From positions 121,597 through 185,596 of the forward strand of contig JBFNJI010000015.1 of NCBI GenBank assembly GCA_040793985.1: 64,000 bases of DNA. The letters are read 5' to 3'. The position numbers and the translations under genes are program-made. This DNA comes from Thiodiazotropha sp040793985. Its GTDB lineage: Bacteria; Pseudomonadota; Gammaproteobacteria; Chromatiales; Chromatiaceae. Positions within the stretch are counted from its first letter, which is position 1. Every line of letters begins with the position of its first letter. The notes beneath the pieces were generated by a model. That model made no database searches. It was not told the origin of the DNA and saw only the letters and a list, made by a program, of their open reading frames with translations. Shown here in pieces: positions 51,778-60,596 of the stretch.

Positions 51778-51825
51778 ACTTCTGGTTGATTGTTGATTCG
51801 GTGAGGATAGGGGGCAAGGTCCTAC

Positions 51826-52026
51826 TCAACCGCCCCCGACGGCCTGAATGATCTCGACACGGTCCCGATCATGCAGCTGGTGTCGATCGAAGCTACTGCG
51901 GGGGACCAACTCTTCGTTGACCTCAACGGCAATACGTTGACCGCCTAGCTCGAGCAGCTCGATCAGCCTCGCCATATTTGATGCGTCGGGAATTTGCTTT
52001 TCCTCTCCGTTTAAGTAAATCTGCAT
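51826..52026 (-). CDS. thiS: Sulfur-carrier protein ThiS
   Basis: 66 residues from MQIYLNGEEKQ, the normal ubiquitin-like length; the frame runs further upstream without support. It ends in Gly-Gly-Gly (QAVGGG), the C-terminus that becomes the thiocarboxylate donor for ThiG. Family residues LxxLLELGGQRIAVEVNEELVPRSSF and RDRVEIIQAVGG are intact. It is the first gene of thiSG. No thiamine riboswitch sequence was recognised upstream. Confidence 0.93.
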   Translation of the reverse strand: MQIYLNGEEKQIPDASNMARLIELLELGGQRIAVEVNEELVPRSSFDRHQLHDRDRVEIIQAVGGG

Positions 52027-52307
52027 CTCAATCTGATCTCTAATTGGGCAAAAACGGAATTTTACCTCATCTTGAGACAACAAAGTACGTGTTAGGCCTG
52101 CATCCCCTGATCAGCGCCGACAAAAGGGTAAAAAAGGGCGGCAGCTGCTGTCACGGGTAGGATGGGGGTATCTGGAACATATATTGAATGCGGAGTTGGC
52201 CCATGTCAGCAAGGCGGGAGATTGCAGCGACGCCTGGAATGTGAAGAGATAATGATAAGAAGCCCAATCGGACCCTGGGGCGATTGGGCCATGACTGGAG
52301 TTGATAC

Positions 52308-54125
52308 GTGAAGTGGAGTGAAGATCTTATATCACCGGAACAGGCCGGTACCCTGGACGGGCTGTTTCTGCAGCGCGCACGCCGAACGCCGGATATGGTG
52401 GCCTATCGGCACTACCATCGTTTCAACAGGCAGTGGTATGAACTCACCTGGGGCGATATGGAGCGGCAGGTATCTCGCTGGCGCCAGGCGCTTTCGGGGG
52501 AGGAGCTGGAGGAGGGTGACCGGGTTGCCATACTCCTGCGCAACAGCCCCGAGTGGGTGATGTTCGACCAGGCCGCCCTCTCCCTGGGTTTGGTGGTCGT
52601 TCCCCTCTACACCGATGACCGCGCAGACGCCATCGCCTATATCCTGCGGGATGCGGCGGTCAAACTGCTGCTGGTACAGGACAGCGGCCGCTGGAACCGG
52701 ATGGCAGATTCGGTGGGGGAGCTGCCGCAGTTGCAGCGGGTGGTGGTGTTGGAGACGGATCGTCAGCCACAACCGTTGGCGGACGAGCGGGTGCGCGAGG
52801 CGAAGCACTGGCTGCCCCCCCGCGGCGAGCCGATAAAACGGCGTTATGCCGATCCCGAGACCCTGGCCTCCATTGTCTACACCTCCGGCACCACCGGTCG
52901 ACCCAAGGGTGTGATGCTGAGCCACTTCAATATGCTCTCCATCGCCCACGCATCGCTGACCGTGGTGGACTGCTATCAGCAGGACAGTTTTCTCTCCTTC
53001 CTGCCCCTCTCCCATACCCTTGAACGAACCGGTGGTTACTATCTGCCGATGATGGCCGGAGCCAGTGTATCCTTCGCCCGCTCCATTCCCCAGTTGGCGG
53101 AAGACCTGCAGCATATCAGGCCCACCGCGATCATCGCGGTGCCGCGTATCTTTGAGCGGGTCTACGCCCGGGTGCAGGATCAGCTGCAAAACAAATCGCC
53201 CATCGCGCGTCTGCTCTTCAATATGGCCCTGAAGATCGGATTCGAGGAGTTCGAAAATCGCATGGGGCGCCGGACCTGGTTTCCCGGCCTGTTACTGCAC
53301 CCCCTGCTGCGCAAACTGGTATCGGGGAAGATTCTCGACAAGCTGGGCGGGCGCCTGCGGGTCGCGGTCAGCGGCGGGGCGGCCATCTCGCCGGAGATCG
53401 CCCGGGTATTTCTCGGGCTGGGCCTGCCGATGCTGCAGGGGTACGGCCTCACCGAGACCAGTCCGGTTATCAGTGTCAACCCGATGCACAACATCAAGCC
53501 GGAGAGCGTCGGTGTCCCGCTGCGCGGTGTCACCGTGAAGATCGGTGATGACAGCGAACTCCTGGTGAAGACACCGGGGATGATGCTCGGTTACTGGAAC
53601 AACCATGCGGCGACCGCGGAGATGATCGATCCCCAGGGCTGGTTGCACACCGGCGATCAGGCGCGTATCGATGAGGATCGCCATATCTACATCACCGGCC
53701 GGATCAAGGATATCCTGGTGTTGTCGAATGGGGAGAAGATACCGCCCTCGGATATGGAGATGGCCATAGCGCTCGATCCGCTGATCGAGCAGATCATGGT
53801 GGTGGGCGAGGGCAAGCCCTACCTGGGTGCATTGGTGGTGCTCAATCCCGACCTGTGGAATGGCTTCGCCGAGGAGTACGAACTCGATCCGTCCCAATCC
53901 GCAAGCCTGGAGGATGAGCGCCTGCAAAGTGTGGTGCTGAAACGCATCCGCATGGCGTTACGGGATTTCCCGGGCTATGCAAAGATACGCCGGGTGGCGC
54001 TGTTGCTGGATCCATGGAGCATCGAAAACGGTTTGATGACGCCTACCATGAAGATAAAGCGCCAAAAGGTGCTGGACCATTGCAGCGAACAGGTCGAGTC
54101 GCTCTATGGTGACGGTCTGGCATGA
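52308..54125 (+). CDS. AMP-binding long-chain acyl-CoA synthetase
   Basis: 605 residues of the ANL superfamily. It activates a fatty acid to acyl-AMP and then acyl-CoA. The phosphate loop is IVYTSGTTGRPKGVMLSH, the adenine motif YGLTETSPVISVN, then GWLHTGDQARIDEDRHIYITGRIKDILVLSNGEKIPP (hinge and A8), and a C-terminal lid with the late lysine in TPTMKIKRQKVL. Overall it matches bacterial FadD15-like/Faa-type synthetases more than FadD proper. It stands alone, followed directly by tRNA-Gly. Confidence 0.92.
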   Translation: MKWSEDLISPEQAGTLDGLFLQRARRTPDMVAYRHYHRFNRQWYELTWGDMERQVSRWRQALSGEELEEGDRVAILLRNSPEWVMFDQAALSLGLVVVPLYTDDRADAIAYILRDAAVKLLLVQDSGRWNRMADSVGELPQLQRVVVLETDRQPQPLADERVREAKHWLPPRGEPIKRRYADPETLASIVYTSGTTGRPKGVMLSHFNMLSIAHASLTVVDCYQQDSFLSFLPLSHTLERTGGYYLPMMAGASVSFARSIPQLAEDLQHIRPTAIIAVPRIFERVYARVQDQLQNKSPIARLLFNMALKIGFEEFENRMGRRTWFPGLLLHPLLRKLVSGKILDKLGGRLRVAVSGGAAISPEIARVFLGLGLPMLQGYGLTETSPVISVNPMHNIKPESVGVPLRGVTVKIGDDSELLVKTPGMMLGYWNNHAATAEMIDPQGWLHTGDQARIDEDRHIYITGRIKDILVLSNGEKIPPSDMEMAIALDPLIEQIMVVGEGKPYLGALVVLNPDLWNGFAEEYELDPSQSASLEDERLQSVVLKRIRMALRDFPGYAKIRRVALLLDPWSIENGLMTPTMKIKRQKVLDHCSEQVESLYGDGLA

Positions 54126-54159
54126 CAGCTTATACGTCGCAAGGTAGACTTGTCGTCAC

Positions 54160-54233
54160 GCGGGTATCGTATATCGGTATTACCCTGGCTTCCCAAGCCA
54201 GAGAGACGGGTTCGACTCCCGTTACCCGCTCCA
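54160..54233 (+). tRNA. tRNA-Gly(CCC)
   Basis: A 74-base cloverleaf with encoded CCA. The acceptor GCGGGTA pairs with TACCCGC. The anticodon arm CTGGC/GCCAG carries a TTCCCAA loop, anticodon CCC (Gly). The T-arm contains GGTTCGACTCC. It reads GGG codons. Confidence 0.96.
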
Positions 54234-54235
54234 GT

Positions 54236-54526
54236 TCATTGCGGTCGATCCCGGTTTGAGCACTTCAGGCGATAGCGTTCCAGGGCGGCATGCCGGCGCT
54301 GCGGCTTACCCTTCAACGCCTCGATCTCTTTTGCCAGTTTTGTACAAGGCTCCTCCGTCCCTTCATCAACCTGTGGTGCCTGGGTGAAAGGGTGTTCTTT
54401 GGGCGCGAACATGATCGACTCACCCTTTTCCGCCGTCGATTCACCGAAAGTGCATGTAAGCAGAAGGAAAAGCGTCAACGATTGTTTCAGCAAGATAGCA
54501 TCCCGATTTGGTTGAGTGGACGGCAA
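54236..54526 (-). CDS. Small predicted secreted protein
   Basis: 96 residues. The N-terminal half has a signal-peptide-like hydrophobic core (LLKQSLTLFLLLTCTFGESTA) followed by EKGESIMFAPKEHPFTQAP. The C-terminal half is charged and helical with two cysteines (EEPCTKLAKEIEALKGKPQRRHAALERYRLKC). No family recognised. Its 3' end touches the tRNA-Gly gene on the other strand, so it may be a lineage-specific gene or a chance frame. Confidence 0.45.
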   Translation of the reverse strand: MPSTQPNRDAILLKQSLTLFLLLTCTFGESTAEKGESIMFAPKEHPFTQAPQVDEGTEEPCTKLAKEIEALKGKPQRRHAALERYRLKCSNRDRPQ

Positions 54527-54911
54527 AGTGGTCTGATTGCGCAGGGAAAGTATCCCGCTGTTGGTGTAGTCTAACGAGGATTGTTCTGGCGCAAACCTTC
54601 AAAATGTAGGGATAATGCGCGGTCGCCGCCATGTATCTTAAAAGGATTTGGAAAAACCGTCCGGCATGCCGGGCCTGCCCCCATGCGGCGCTCCGCACGC
54701 GAGGATTCGGATGATGAAACCAGCAGGGCCGATTCCCCTGAAGCGCCATGCACCGGGAATGCGTCTGGCGGATTTTACCTCGGCCTATCTACCCGCCGAC
54801 CGGGATGGGGAGATGACCGGGCCGGGTGCAGGTATGAATAGAAAATTTACGAACAGAACGTGAATTTAGTGGTATCTATGCCTTAGTATTGGATTGAGGT
54901 GGCGGATTTCT
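54527..54911. other. Gene-free interval
   Basis: About 385 bp. A 12-base palindrome CCGGCATGCCGG near 54660 is the only notable element. The reading frames across it have no recognisable content. Confidence 0.3.
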
Positions 54912-55232
54912 ATGCAAGAGCTCTATCAGGCGGCGGACAGGGTGGAAGCGCAGATGCTCAAGGACTATCTCGATCGCGAGGGAATTGAGACGGTGATCGT
55001 CGGTGACTATCTGAGTGGCGCGGTCGGGGAGTTGCCGGCTGATATCTTTCCCACCCTCTGGGTCATAGAGGAGAACGACCTGGAGCGGGCGAAGCGACTC
55101 ACCGAGCGCTTTTTCAATCGCTCCACGGCGAGCGGCGCGGCCTGGCGTTGTGATGTCTGCGGAGAGCGGATCGAAGCGGGATTCGAAATATGCTGGAATT
55201 GTGGAAGCCCAAATCCGAACGATGAAGAATAA
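54912..55232 (+). CDS. DUF2007-type domain protein with C-terminal zinc ribbon
   Basis: 106 residues from MQELYQAADRVEAQMLKDYL. The first ~70 residues match the DUF2007/signal-transducing fold with a DREGIETVIVGDYLSGAVGELP core and LWVIEENDLERAKRLTERF. A short zinc ribbon follows: CDVCGERIEAGFEICWNCG (CxxC-x11-CxxC). A role in protein or membrane contact is guessed for the family; function unknown. It ends 7 bp before the asmA-like gene and may share its transcript. Confidence 0.85.
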   Translation: MQELYQAADRVEAQMLKDYLDREGIETVIVGDYLSGAVGELPADIFPTLWVIEENDLERAKRLTERFFNRSTASGAAWRCDVCGERIEAGFEICWNCGSPNPNDEE

Positions 55233-55239
55233 GGAGTAA

Positions 55240-57378
55240 ATGATGGGCAAGACACTGAAAGTGCTTGGCTGGTTGGTGGGAATGATCCTGCTGCTCACGA
55301 TTGCAGCGATCATCCTCATTCCCATGTTTGTCGACCCCAACGACCATAAAGAGCGGATCGTGGCCGAGGTAAAAAAGGCGACCGGTCGAGATCTCGCGAT
55401 CGAAGGTGATATCGGGCTCTCCGTTTTTCCCAGACTGGCATTGGAGCTCAACGGCCTGACCCTCAGCAATGCCCAGGGTTTCGAGGGCAGTTACTTTGCC
55501 GCCGTGAGGCATGCCGAGGTGGGCGTGAACCTGGTGCCTCTGCTGTTCAAGCAACTGCTGGAGGTCGACACCGTGCGCATCGAAGGCCTGAATCTCAATC
55601 TCGCCAAATCCAAGAGCGGTGCCACCAATTGGGATGATATGTTGGGTAAGGCGGAGTCGGAACGGGGCGCGGATGCGTCGACATCCCCGACCCAGGGCGA
55701 GGCGACACTGCCGGCCTTCACTGTAGGCGGTTTGGACGTCAAGGAGGCAAACCTGGTTTGGGACGACCAGTCCACGGGAGAACGCTTCCAGGTTGAGAAT
55801 ATCTACCTGCAGACCGGTGAGTTGGCCCCGGGGCGTAATGTCGAGCTGAGCTTTGCCATGGATCTGGCCAGCCGCAAGCCGATGATGAAGGGGAGCGTCA
55901 AGCTGAATTCCCAGGTGTTTGTGAACCCTGAACAGCAGATCTATAGCATGCAGGACGTTCAACTGGCCGCTAACCTCACCGGTGAGGGTATACCGGAAGA
56001 GGGGGTTGAGGGCCTGCTGGAGGGCAATCTCCTGGTCAACCTGTTGAGCAACACCCTGGATCTCCACGATCTGGTGATCTCTTCGGGCAAACTCAATTTC
56101 AGCGGCCGTGTACAGGGTGAGGATATACAGACCAACCCATCCTTCAAGGGCGATTTCAAACTCGCTGAATTCAACCTGCGGGAGTGGATGCGGCAGTTCG
56201 GTCTGCCAATACCGGAAACCGCCGATGAAGAGGTATTGCAATCCCTCTACCTGACATCGGACTTCACCGCCACCAACGACCAGGTGGTACTGAAAAATCT
56301 GTTGCTGGAGTTGGATCAGAGCAAGCTCAAGGGTGAGTTCGAGGTTGTGGATTTCAACTCCCCCGCCTATCTTTTCAATCTGGACCTGAACAGCATCAAT
56401 CTGGATCGCTATCTGCCCCCGGCGGCGCCACCCGGCAGTGCGCCCAAGAGACCGCCAAAGGGGGGGGCTGATAATGAGCCCCTGTTTCCCAGCGAGCTGT
56501 TACGCCAATTGCGCATGGATGGAACCCTGCGTATCGACAACATAGTCATGAATGGCTTGCGTGCCGAGGCAATTCTGCTGAAGGTGCGTGGCCGGGATGG
56601 CAAGGTGAACCTCGACCATGAGGTTGGCCGCTTTTACGATGGTCTGATGAAGGGTGATATGCAGCTGGACGTCACCGGCGAGCGGCCGGCGGTCAAGCTC
56701 TCACAGAAGGTGTCGAGAATTCTCTCCGGCCCCCTGCTGATGGACCTCACCGGCAAGGATACCCTGCTCGGGAGCGGCGATCTCGAGATGATCCTGACAA
56801 GCCGGGGGAATACCGTTAAGCAGCTGAAGCGAGGACTCAATGGTCAACTCGCCTTCGACTTCCGCGATGGCGCGGTCAAGGGATTCAACCTGGCGAAGAT
56901 GATCCGTGACACCAAGGCCCGCCTCAAGGGAGAGAGCACAATGGTGCTGAACGAGCCGGAACAGACCGATTTTTCCGAGCTCAACGGCCGCGCCACCATC
57001 GAGAACGGGGTGGTGAACAACCAGACCCTACTCGCCAAATCCCCCTATATTCGTCTGGAAGGGAGCGGCAAGGCCTACCTCCTGGAAGAGCGCTTGAAAT
57101 ACTCGGTTCGCCCGGTGATCGTCAATACCCCGGCGGGGCAGGGCGGGGAGGCGCTGGAGGAGCTGGTCGGCATCCCCATTCCGGTGAGGATCAAGGGCAA
57201 CTGGAACAATCCCGATTTCTCCATCGAGCTGGGGAAGATTCTGGAGGAGCAGCAGAAGGCGAAACTCAAGGAGAAGTTCGACCGCAAGGTGGACGAAAAG
57301 GTCGGCGAGAAGCTCGAGGAGAAGGTGCCCGAGGAGCTCAAGGACAAGCTGAAGGATAAGCTGAAAAACCTCTTTTAA
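55240..57378 (+). CDS. AsmA-family envelope protein
   Basis: 712 residues. An N-terminal TM helix (LGWLVGMILLLTIAAIILIPMFV) is followed by the AsmA signature DPNDHKERIVAEVKKATGRDLAIEGDIGLSVFPRLALELNGLTLSNAQGF, a long beta-rich periplasmic body, and the AsmA_2 region (LLMDLTGKDTLLGSGDLEMILTSRGNTV...GFNLAKMIRD). The tail is extremely charged (Lys/Glu every second or third residue). AsmA-like proteins are thought to be bridge-like lipid transporters between inner and outer membranes. It is followed by mutY with a 1-bp overlap. Confidence 0.93.
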   Translation: MMGKTLKVLGWLVGMILLLTIAAIILIPMFVDPNDHKERIVAEVKKATGRDLAIEGDIGLSVFPRLALELNGLTLSNAQGFEGSYFAAVRHAEVGVNLVPLLFKQLLEVDTVRIEGLNLNLAKSKSGATNWDDMLGKAESERGADASTSPTQGEATLPAFTVGGLDVKEANLVWDDQSTGERFQVENIYLQTGELAPGRNVELSFAMDLASRKPMMKGSVKLNSQVFVNPEQQIYSMQDVQLAANLTGEGIPEEGVEGLLEGNLLVNLLSNTLDLHDLVISSGKLNFSGRVQGEDIQTNPSFKGDFKLAEFNLREWMRQFGLPIPETADEEVLQSLYLTSDFTATNDQVVLKNLLLELDQSKLKGEFEVVDFNSPAYLFNLDLNSINLDRYLPPAAPPGSAPKRPPKGGADNEPLFPSELLRQLRMDGTLRIDNIVMNGLRAEAILLKVRGRDGKVNLDHEVGRFYDGLMKGDMQLDVTGERPAVKLSQKVSRILSGPLLMDLTGKDTLLGSGDLEMILTSRGNTVKQLKRGLNGQLAFDFRDGAVKGFNLAKMIRDTKARLKGESTMVLNEPEQTDFSELNGRATIENGVVNNQTLLAKSPYIRLEGSGKAYLLEERLKYSVRPVIVNTPAGQGGEALEELVGIPIPVRIKGNWNNPDFSIELGKILEEQQKAKLKEKFDRKVDEKVGEKLEEKVPEELKDKLKDKLKNLF

Positions 57379-58514
57379 TGGCTGTCGCAGAGAAGCGGAC
57401 CGATCGGGCCGGATCCTCGACCGCCGCAACGGATGTCGAGGGCTTCTCCCGCCGGGTGCTGACCTGGTTCGACAGTGATGGCCGCAAGGACCTACCCTGG
57501 CAGCACCCCCGCGATCCCTACCGCATCTGGGTCTCCGAAATCATGCTGCAACAGACCCAGGTGAATACCGTGGTCGGTTATTTCCAGCGCTTCATGACAA
57601 CCTTCCCCGATGTCGCTTCCCTGGCCGCCGCTGAGCTGGACCTGGTGATGCACCACTGGTCGGGGCTGGGTTACTACGCCAGGGCGAGAAACCTGCACCG
57701 TGCGGCAATTGAGATCATGGCGCGGCATCAGGGTGAGCTGCCGGACGAGATCGAGGCGCTCCAGGCCCTGCCCGGTATCGGTCGTTCCACGGCGGGGGCG
57801 ATACGCTCCCTCGCATTCGGCGAGTATGCGCCGATACTCGACGGCAACGTAAAGCGTGTCCTGGCGCGCCATTTCGCCATCCCGGGCTGGCCCGGTCGCA
57901 GCGGGGTGCTGAGAGAGCTGTGGCAACTGAGCGAGGCCCTTACCCCGCGGCGGCACACCGCGGATTACAATCAGGCGATGATGGATCTGGGGGCCACCCT
58001 CTGCCTGCGGGGCAAGCCAAGGTGCGAGATCTGTCCGCTGAATAAGACCTGCCAAGCCCTGATCCAAGGCGACCCCTCCCGCTATCCCGCCCCGAAGCCG
58101 AAAAAGGCGCTGCCGGTGCGGACCACGCGGATGGCGATTATCACCGATGACAGGGGTGCTGTCCTGCTCGAGCAGCGCCCGCCCAGCGGGGTCTGGGGAG
58201 GGCTCTGGAGCCTGCCGGAACCACCCCCCGGCCGGTCCCTCGAACGCTGGTGCCGGGATTTGCTCGGCTGCGAGGTTGAGGAGAGGTCGCGCCTGCTTCA
58301 GCGACGTCACAGCTTCTCCCATTTCCACCTCGATATCACCCCGGTGGTGCTGACGATGAAAAACCCTGTTCAGGGCCTCATGGATGGGGGCGCCAGGGTC
58401 TGGTATAACCTGTCACAACCCGATGATCTTGGGCTGGCCGCGCCGGTCAGCCGCATCCTCAACGAGATCCGGCAGCTCAACAATCAACAGCTATCCGAAG
58501 GAGAGGCCCCATGA
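57378..58514 (+). CDS. mutY: A/G-specific adenine glycosylase MutY
   Basis: 378 residues. It removes adenine mispaired with 8-oxoguanine. The helix-hairpin-helix reads LQALPGIGRSTAGAI, the catalytic Asp region LDGNVKRVLARHF, and VSEIMLQQTQVNTVVGYF contains the substrate-facing Glu. The 4Fe-4S cluster is CLRGKPRCEICPLNKTC (C-x6-C-x2-C-x5-C). A C-terminal NUDIX-like domain recognises 8-oxoG (GVWGGLWSLPEPPPG). It overlaps the asmA-like stop by one base and yggX by four. Confidence 0.97.
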   Translation: MAVAEKRTDRAGSSTAATDVEGFSRRVLTWFDSDGRKDLPWQHPRDPYRIWVSEIMLQQTQVNTVVGYFQRFMTTFPDVASLAAAELDLVMHHWSGLGYYARARNLHRAAIEIMARHQGELPDEIEALQALPGIGRSTAGAIRSLAFGEYAPILDGNVKRVLARHFAIPGWPGRSGVLRELWQLSEALTPRRHTADYNQAMMDLGATLCLRGKPRCEICPLNKTCQALIQGDPSRYPAPKPKKALPVRTTRMAIITDDRGAVLLEQRPPSGVWGGLWSLPEPPPGRSLERWCRDLLGCEVEERSRLLQRRHSFSHFHLDITPVVLTMKNPVQGLMDGGARVWYNLSQPDDLGLAAPVSRILNEIRQLNNQQLSEGEAP

Positions 58515-58777
58515 GCCGTACCGTGCAATGCGTCAAACTGAAACGAGAAGCCGAGGGTCTGGATCGCCCCACCTACCCCGGCGAACTGGGGCAGCGCATC
58601 TTCGAGAATGTCTCCAAGGAGGCCTGGCAGGAGTGGCTGCGCCACCAGACCATGCTGATCAACGAAAACCGCCTTAGCCCGGTGGACCCCAAGGCACGTA
58701 CATTTCTCGAGGAGCAGATGGAGCAGTTCTTCTTTGGCGAGGGCTCGCAACTGCCCCCCGACTACCGTCCCCAATAG
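58511..58777 (+). CDS. yggX: Oxidative damage protection protein YggX
   Basis: 88 residues, a complete member: VQCVKLKREAEGLDRPTYPGELG, Cys7 conserved, then FENVSKEAWQEWLRHQTMLINENRLSPVDPKARTFLEEQMEQFFFG. It protects iron-sulfur enzymes from oxidants and helps iron trafficking. The ATGA overlap with mutY is a conserved pairing. It ends about 65 bp before tRNA-Phe. Confidence 0.96.
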   Translation: MSRTVQCVKLKREAEGLDRPTYPGELGQRIFENVSKEAWQEWLRHQTMLINENRLSPVDPKARTFLEEQMEQFFFGEGSQLPPDYRPQ

Positions 58778-58844
58778 GTCTCAGCGGGAGCGTAGACTTG
58801 ACTCCATCTGGTAACCTCGGTTTAATACGCCCTCTTCTCTCATA

Positions 58845-58920
58845 GGCCAGGTAGCTCAGTCGGTAGAGCAGGGGACTGAAAATCCCCGTGTCGGCAGTTC
58901 GATTCTGTCCCTGGCCACCA
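58845..58920 (+). tRNA. tRNA-Phe(GAA)
   Basis: 76 bases with encoded CCA. Acceptor GGCCAGG pairs with CCTGGCC; D-arm AGCTCAGTCGGTAGAGC; anticodon arm GGGGA/TCCCC with loop CTGAAAA, anticodon GAA; T-arm with GTTCGATTC. Its 3' part is duplicated at 60308-60354, marking it as an insertion site. Confidence 0.97.
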
Positions 58921-58921
58921 T
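58875..58921 (+). repeat. Direct repeat at the tRNA-Phe 3' end (attachment-site half)
   Basis: These 47 bases, from the anticodon arm through CCA plus one base, recur at 60308-60354 in the same orientation with a single mismatch (G in the T-arm GGCAGTTCG becomes A). Confidence 0.85.
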
Positions 58922-59060
58922 CACCATTACAGATAATATGATAGCAATACCAACCTTTCTGGTGGTTAATCTCGTGGGTCATCTTTGTGCCGATGATAAG
59001 AACTGGTTTGATATTTTCTTGACCAGCTAAACCGATCAAGGAATTGAGTGAGAGTCGAGG

Positions 59061-59339
59061 TTAAGGGACACGGAAATCCATAGAAATTTCAAATCCGCAG
59101 GCATGGGCGTACTTTTTCAATGTTTTCCAGCTGGGGTTTGTATTCCCTCTCTCTAAACGGCTGATATTGCTTTTCTTGGTGCCCATGCGTCGAGCCAGTT
59201 CTTCTTGTGTCAAACCGGCAGCCGAACGCATTTTCAGAAGCTTATCGATCAGCTCGAACTCTTCTGCCAGGGTGTCGTATTCCCGTTGTACTTCCGGTTT
59301 TTGAAGAGCCCGCTTTTTCAATTGCTGAAGCTTACTCAT
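59061..59339 (-). CDS. HigA-type antitoxin (XRE helix-turn-helix)
   Basis: 92 residues. An N-terminal helical part (LQQLKKRALQKPEVQREYDTLAEEFELIDKLLKM) is followed by an XRE DNA-binding domain with RSAAGLTQEELARRMGTKKSNISRLERGNTNPSWKTLKKYAHACGFEI. It lies downstream of its toxin with an 8-base overlap, the HigBA order. It should neutralise the toxin and repress the pair's promoter. It sits in the tRNA-Phe-bounded segment. Confidence 0.92.
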   Translation of the reverse strand: MSKLQQLKKRALQKPEVQREYDTLAEEFELIDKLLKMRSAAGLTQEELARRMGTKKSNISRLERGNTNPSWKTLKKYAHACGFEISMDFRVP

Positions 59340-59658
59340 CTTGGTTCACCTCTTTCATTCGCGCTCTAGCCAGGTCCATCTCCTTTTTAGGTGTCTTCTG
59401 AGACTTCTTTACAAAGGCATGCAGGATGAATATATGCTCGCCCTTAATATAACAGAACAGCCCACGGCCAATTCCTTCCTTTGCCTTGGCGCGTATCTCG
59501 AAGAGACCTTCGCCCATTGGGGCGGTATGGGGTGTGCCAAGGTTGGCGCCATGTTCCTCCATAAGCTCCAAAAGCCGAAGCATTCTGGCTTGTATCTTTG
59601 GTGGCATTGCGAGAATGGAATCCTCAACACCATCGTAAAAATCAATTGTCCATGCCAT
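59332..59658 (-). CDS. HigB/Gp49-type toxin (RelE superfamily)
   Basis: 108 residues. Gp49-like family signature: WTIDFYDGVEDSILAMPPKIQARMLRLLELMEEHGANL, then LFEIRAKAKEGIGRGLFCYIKGEHIFILHAFVKKSQKTPKKEMDLARARMKE. Such toxins are ribosome-dependent mRNA interferases. The conserved F/Y-C-Y and the K-K-S-x-K-T-P segment are intact, so it appears functional. First gene of the pair, 8-base overlap with the antitoxin. Confidence 0.92.
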   Translation of the reverse strand: MAWTIDFYDGVEDSILAMPPKIQARMLRLLELMEEHGANLGTPHTAPMGEGLFEIRAKAKEGIGRGLFCYIKGEHIFILHAFVKKSQKTPKKEMDLARARMKEVNQDE

Positions 59659-59927
59659 TAATCAAACCTATTGTTATCATATACGATAACTCCCTGGTTT
59701 TCAATTTCATGTAAGTTACGTAATAAGTGCGTGGCTGTCGACCTTGATGTTATTGCATTGTAAGTTTAACTCATTGATTACATATGAATTTATATTTTAT
59801 TGTATGATTCCCGAGACGTATGCCTGAGATCAGTACGTGGCATTGCGTACGGTACTCATCGATGATCACGCCCCTGGACGACAGCTTTCTTGATGTCTGA
59901 TCGTTTCATGCCAGCCTTTTTTGCTTG
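59659..59927. other. Gene-free interval with a possible gene remnant
   Basis: About 270 AT-rich bases. On the minus strand about 59850-59910 a 17-codon frame (MKRSDIKKAVVQGRDHR) runs into a stop. It may be the stub of a partner gene for the AbrB-type antitoxin. Confidence 0.3.
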
Positions 59928-60119
59928 TTAGCGTGCCTTGCGGAGCAAGGAATCGAATTCATCCATGGAAGGTGGAGAGATTGTTTTCAGGATAACAGCA
60001 TCCTTTCCGGCTACCACGACGAATTGTGAACCGGCTTCGAGCCCCAGGCGTTTACGGATCTCCTCTGGAATAACGACCTGACCTTTTGACGACATGCGGG
60101 TTGTAGCGATTTCTGCCAT
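59928..60119 (-). CDS. Orphan AbrB/MazE-type antitoxin
   Basis: 63 residues with a swapped-hairpin AbrB domain: TTRMSSKGQVVIPEEIRKRLGLEAGSQFVVVAGKDAVILKTI, plus a C-terminal toxin-binding-like tail (PPSMDEFDSLLRKAR). Such proteins normally pair with a PIN-domain or MazF-type toxin on the 3' side. None is present; only a short remnant-like frame follows. It may be a leftover or act in trans. Confidence 0.85.
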   Translation of the reverse strand: MAEIATTRMSSKGQVVIPEEIRKRLGLEAGSQFVVVAGKDAVILKTISPPSMDEFDSLLRKAR

Positions 60120-60307
60120 GGTGCACCTTGCTCTATTGATCTTACGAGTAAGAATATTGGATAGGGCGGATCATTCGTCAATCGGTAGAGTGTCTTGTGT
60201 GACTTTTGCGTGCATGAGTAAAGCTCAATTCTGCAGTGTTGTGCCGATCAGGCAACGAGCGTCCTGGTAACTTCTTGAAAAACATCGCTACTTGGTGGTT
60301 TGGTTAA
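60120..60307. other. Short gene-free stretch before the tRNA-Phe fragment
   Basis: No gene, terminator or RNA recognised. It contains the promoter side of the AbrB-type gene. Confidence 0.3.
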
Positions 60308-60354
60308 ACTGAAAATCCCCGTGTCGGCAATTCGATTCTGTCCCTGGCCACCAT
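60308..60354 (+). repeat. Duplicated tRNA-Phe 3' fragment (distal attachment site)
   Basis: A 47-base copy of 58875-58921 with one difference, lying 1433 bp away in direct orientation. It lacks the acceptor and D-arm 5' half, so it is not a tRNA gene. This is the footprint of a site-specific integration event using tRNA-Phe. Confidence 0.85.
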
Positions 60355-60596
60355 TCAGATCAATGGTTTGCCATTCCCGACTTTCTTATCAAAACCACCC
60401 TGCATGAATATTGTGCGAGGGGAAAGATAGTGCAAAGTTAGAACGCTGGCGCCATCCGGTTTGCGGAATGTCCGCAGCACTCGCGATGTGGCCCTGGATA
60501 AACAAATTTCACACCAGACACGACTGTGCGACGATCCGAGCAGGTTGCCATGTTACCCTTTGATGCGATATGCCTGGTGTCTCCTGCCGTAGATTC
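60355..60596. other. Interval between the tRNA-Phe fragment and the integrase pseudogene
   Basis: About 240 bp with no supported gene, terminator or repeat. Confidence 0.3.

Noticed and set aside
50293..51789. A 498-codon plus-strand frame opposite trmB and thiG
   Set aside because: It is the antisense shadow of two well-conserved genes; no domain or ribosome-binding site, composition follows the codon pattern of the other strand.
52027..52307. Thiamine riboswitch upstream of thiSG
   Set aside because: Neither the CTGAGA nor the ACC..GAACCTGA-type THI-box segments appear on the minus strand.
58674..59039. A minus-strand frame across tRNA-Phe
   Set aside because: Part of it is just translated antisense tRNA sequence; such frames recur at tRNA genes and are not proteins.
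60308..60354. A second tRNA-Phe gene
   Set aside because: Only the 3' half is present; the acceptor 5' strand and D-arm are missing.
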